The translations under genes and the position numbers were made by a program. This document shows, in pieces, positions 5,828 through 6,164 of a DNA stretch of 6,164 nt; the first letter of the stretch is position 1, and each line of letters starts with the position of its first letter. The notes beneath the pieces were generated by a model. It ran no database searches, had not been told where the DNA came from, and saw only the letters and a program-made list of their open reading frames with translations. The stretch lies in assembly GCA_003526525.1 (NCBI GenBank), contig DPVV01000219.1, positions 1-6,164 of the forward strand. Reading direction: 5' to 3'. The DNA comes from Lachnoclostridium phytofermentans (GTDB taxonomy: Bacteria > Bacillota > Clostridia > Lachnospirales > Lachnospiraceae).

Positions 5828-5856
5828 TTGACAAAATGATGGCGTAGATGTGTCAA
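5828..5856. repeat. Inverted repeat TTGACA-N17-TGTCAA
   Basis: TTGACA (5828-5833) and TGTCAA (5851-5856) form a perfect 6-base inverted repeat with 17 bases between the arms, just upstream of the minus-strand TATAAT. It could be an operator for the secreted-protein gene. On neither strand does a -10 box follow the TTGACA at promoter distance. Confidence 0.3.
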
Positions 5857-6055
5857 AGATAAGTTATTTTTCAAAAAGTTACTAGCGATTAATATAAATA
5901 GCCAAAAGTCATTTTCTGTTAGTCATGTGGCACTGGAAGTAAAAGCTTCGACATGGTAGAATTATGTCATATTAAGTAATTATCTTGGTATTTCTAGTCG
6001 CATTATGTCGTGACTTTGCAATACAAAAGAGTGTCTGCTATAACATTCTATATAA

Positions 6056-6101
6056 AGTTATGATAACAATTCGCCCCCTTAACCGAAGGTTTATCATAAT
6101 T
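6056..6101. repeat. Long inverted repeat near the right edge
   Basis: TTATGATAA (6058-6066) is perfectly complementary to TTATCATAA (6091-6099), and the stem can extend by a G-T and an A-T pair to 11 pairs. A small AACC-GAA-GGTT hairpin (6081-6091) competes within the loop. No T-run follows on either side, so a regulatory site or the end of a gene beyond the window is as likely as a terminator. Confidence 0.45.
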
Positions 6102-6164
6102 GAATAAGAGTGATATGACAGGCATTTTTTATCTAAAAAGTAAAATAAATCAAGAACTTCAGAT

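Larger units (their letters stand above)
5776..6164. other. Upstream region of the secreted-protein gene, no gene seen
   Basis: This is 389 bases of AT-rich sequence without a supported coding region. On the minus strand a TATAAT (5817-5812) lies about 40 bases before the ATG, but the hexamer 17 bases upstream (ATCATT) is a poor -35, so the promoter remains uncertain. The stretch also holds the two inverted repeats listed separately. Confidence 0.6.

Overview
The window looks like low-GC Clostridia DNA (Lachnospiraceae or a close relative is my best guess). It is AT-rich, with strong AGGAGG-type ribosome binding sites, TTG and GTG starts, a sigma-A-like promoter and a lipoprotein-anchored amino acid ABC system. 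The first ~485 bases do not fit this: they are richer in G+C (27 of 60 in the first 60 bases, against 21 of 60 at 2101-2160) and encode the middle of a gammaproteobacterial EntS-like siderophore exporter. That piece stops abruptly. It is either an assembly chimera or contamination, or a recently acquired fragment.

Layout. 1-498: EntS-like fragment, open at the window edge and cut off at its 3' end. 556-1359 (minus): a strange low-complexity protein built of alternating Arg-Asp runs with Cys-rich modules. 1360-1765: AT-rich divergent intergenic region with a good promoter for the rightward genes. 1766-4154 (plus): a three-gene polar amino acid ABC transporter operon (binding lipoprotein, permease, ATPase). 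4155-4297: spacer with a probable terminator. 4298 to about 4466: left end of an IS3-like insertion sequence carrying only the start of its first ORF. 4492-5775 (minus): a secreted protein with two atrophied bacterial Ig-like domains. 5776-6164: upstream region of that gene, holding inverted repeats but no gene I can support.

The main finding is the binding protein at 1766-2554. Its sequence blocks are those of a normal SBP_bac_3 amino acid receptor but in swapped order: the second half of the usual protein comes first and the first half comes last, in one open frame with an intact signal peptide, lipobox and ribosome binding site. This is the pattern of a natural circular permutation with the break at the interlobe hinge. 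The permease and ATPase beside it look conventional and complete, so the permuted protein probably serves as the receptor of a working transporter.

Secondary points of interest are the Arg-Asp/Cys repeat protein, whose base-level variation keeps Arg-Asp on the minus strand; a possible RNA fold that hides the permease ribosome binding site; and a long hairpin at the IS left end that would hide the transposase ribosome binding site in read-through transcripts from the ABC operon.
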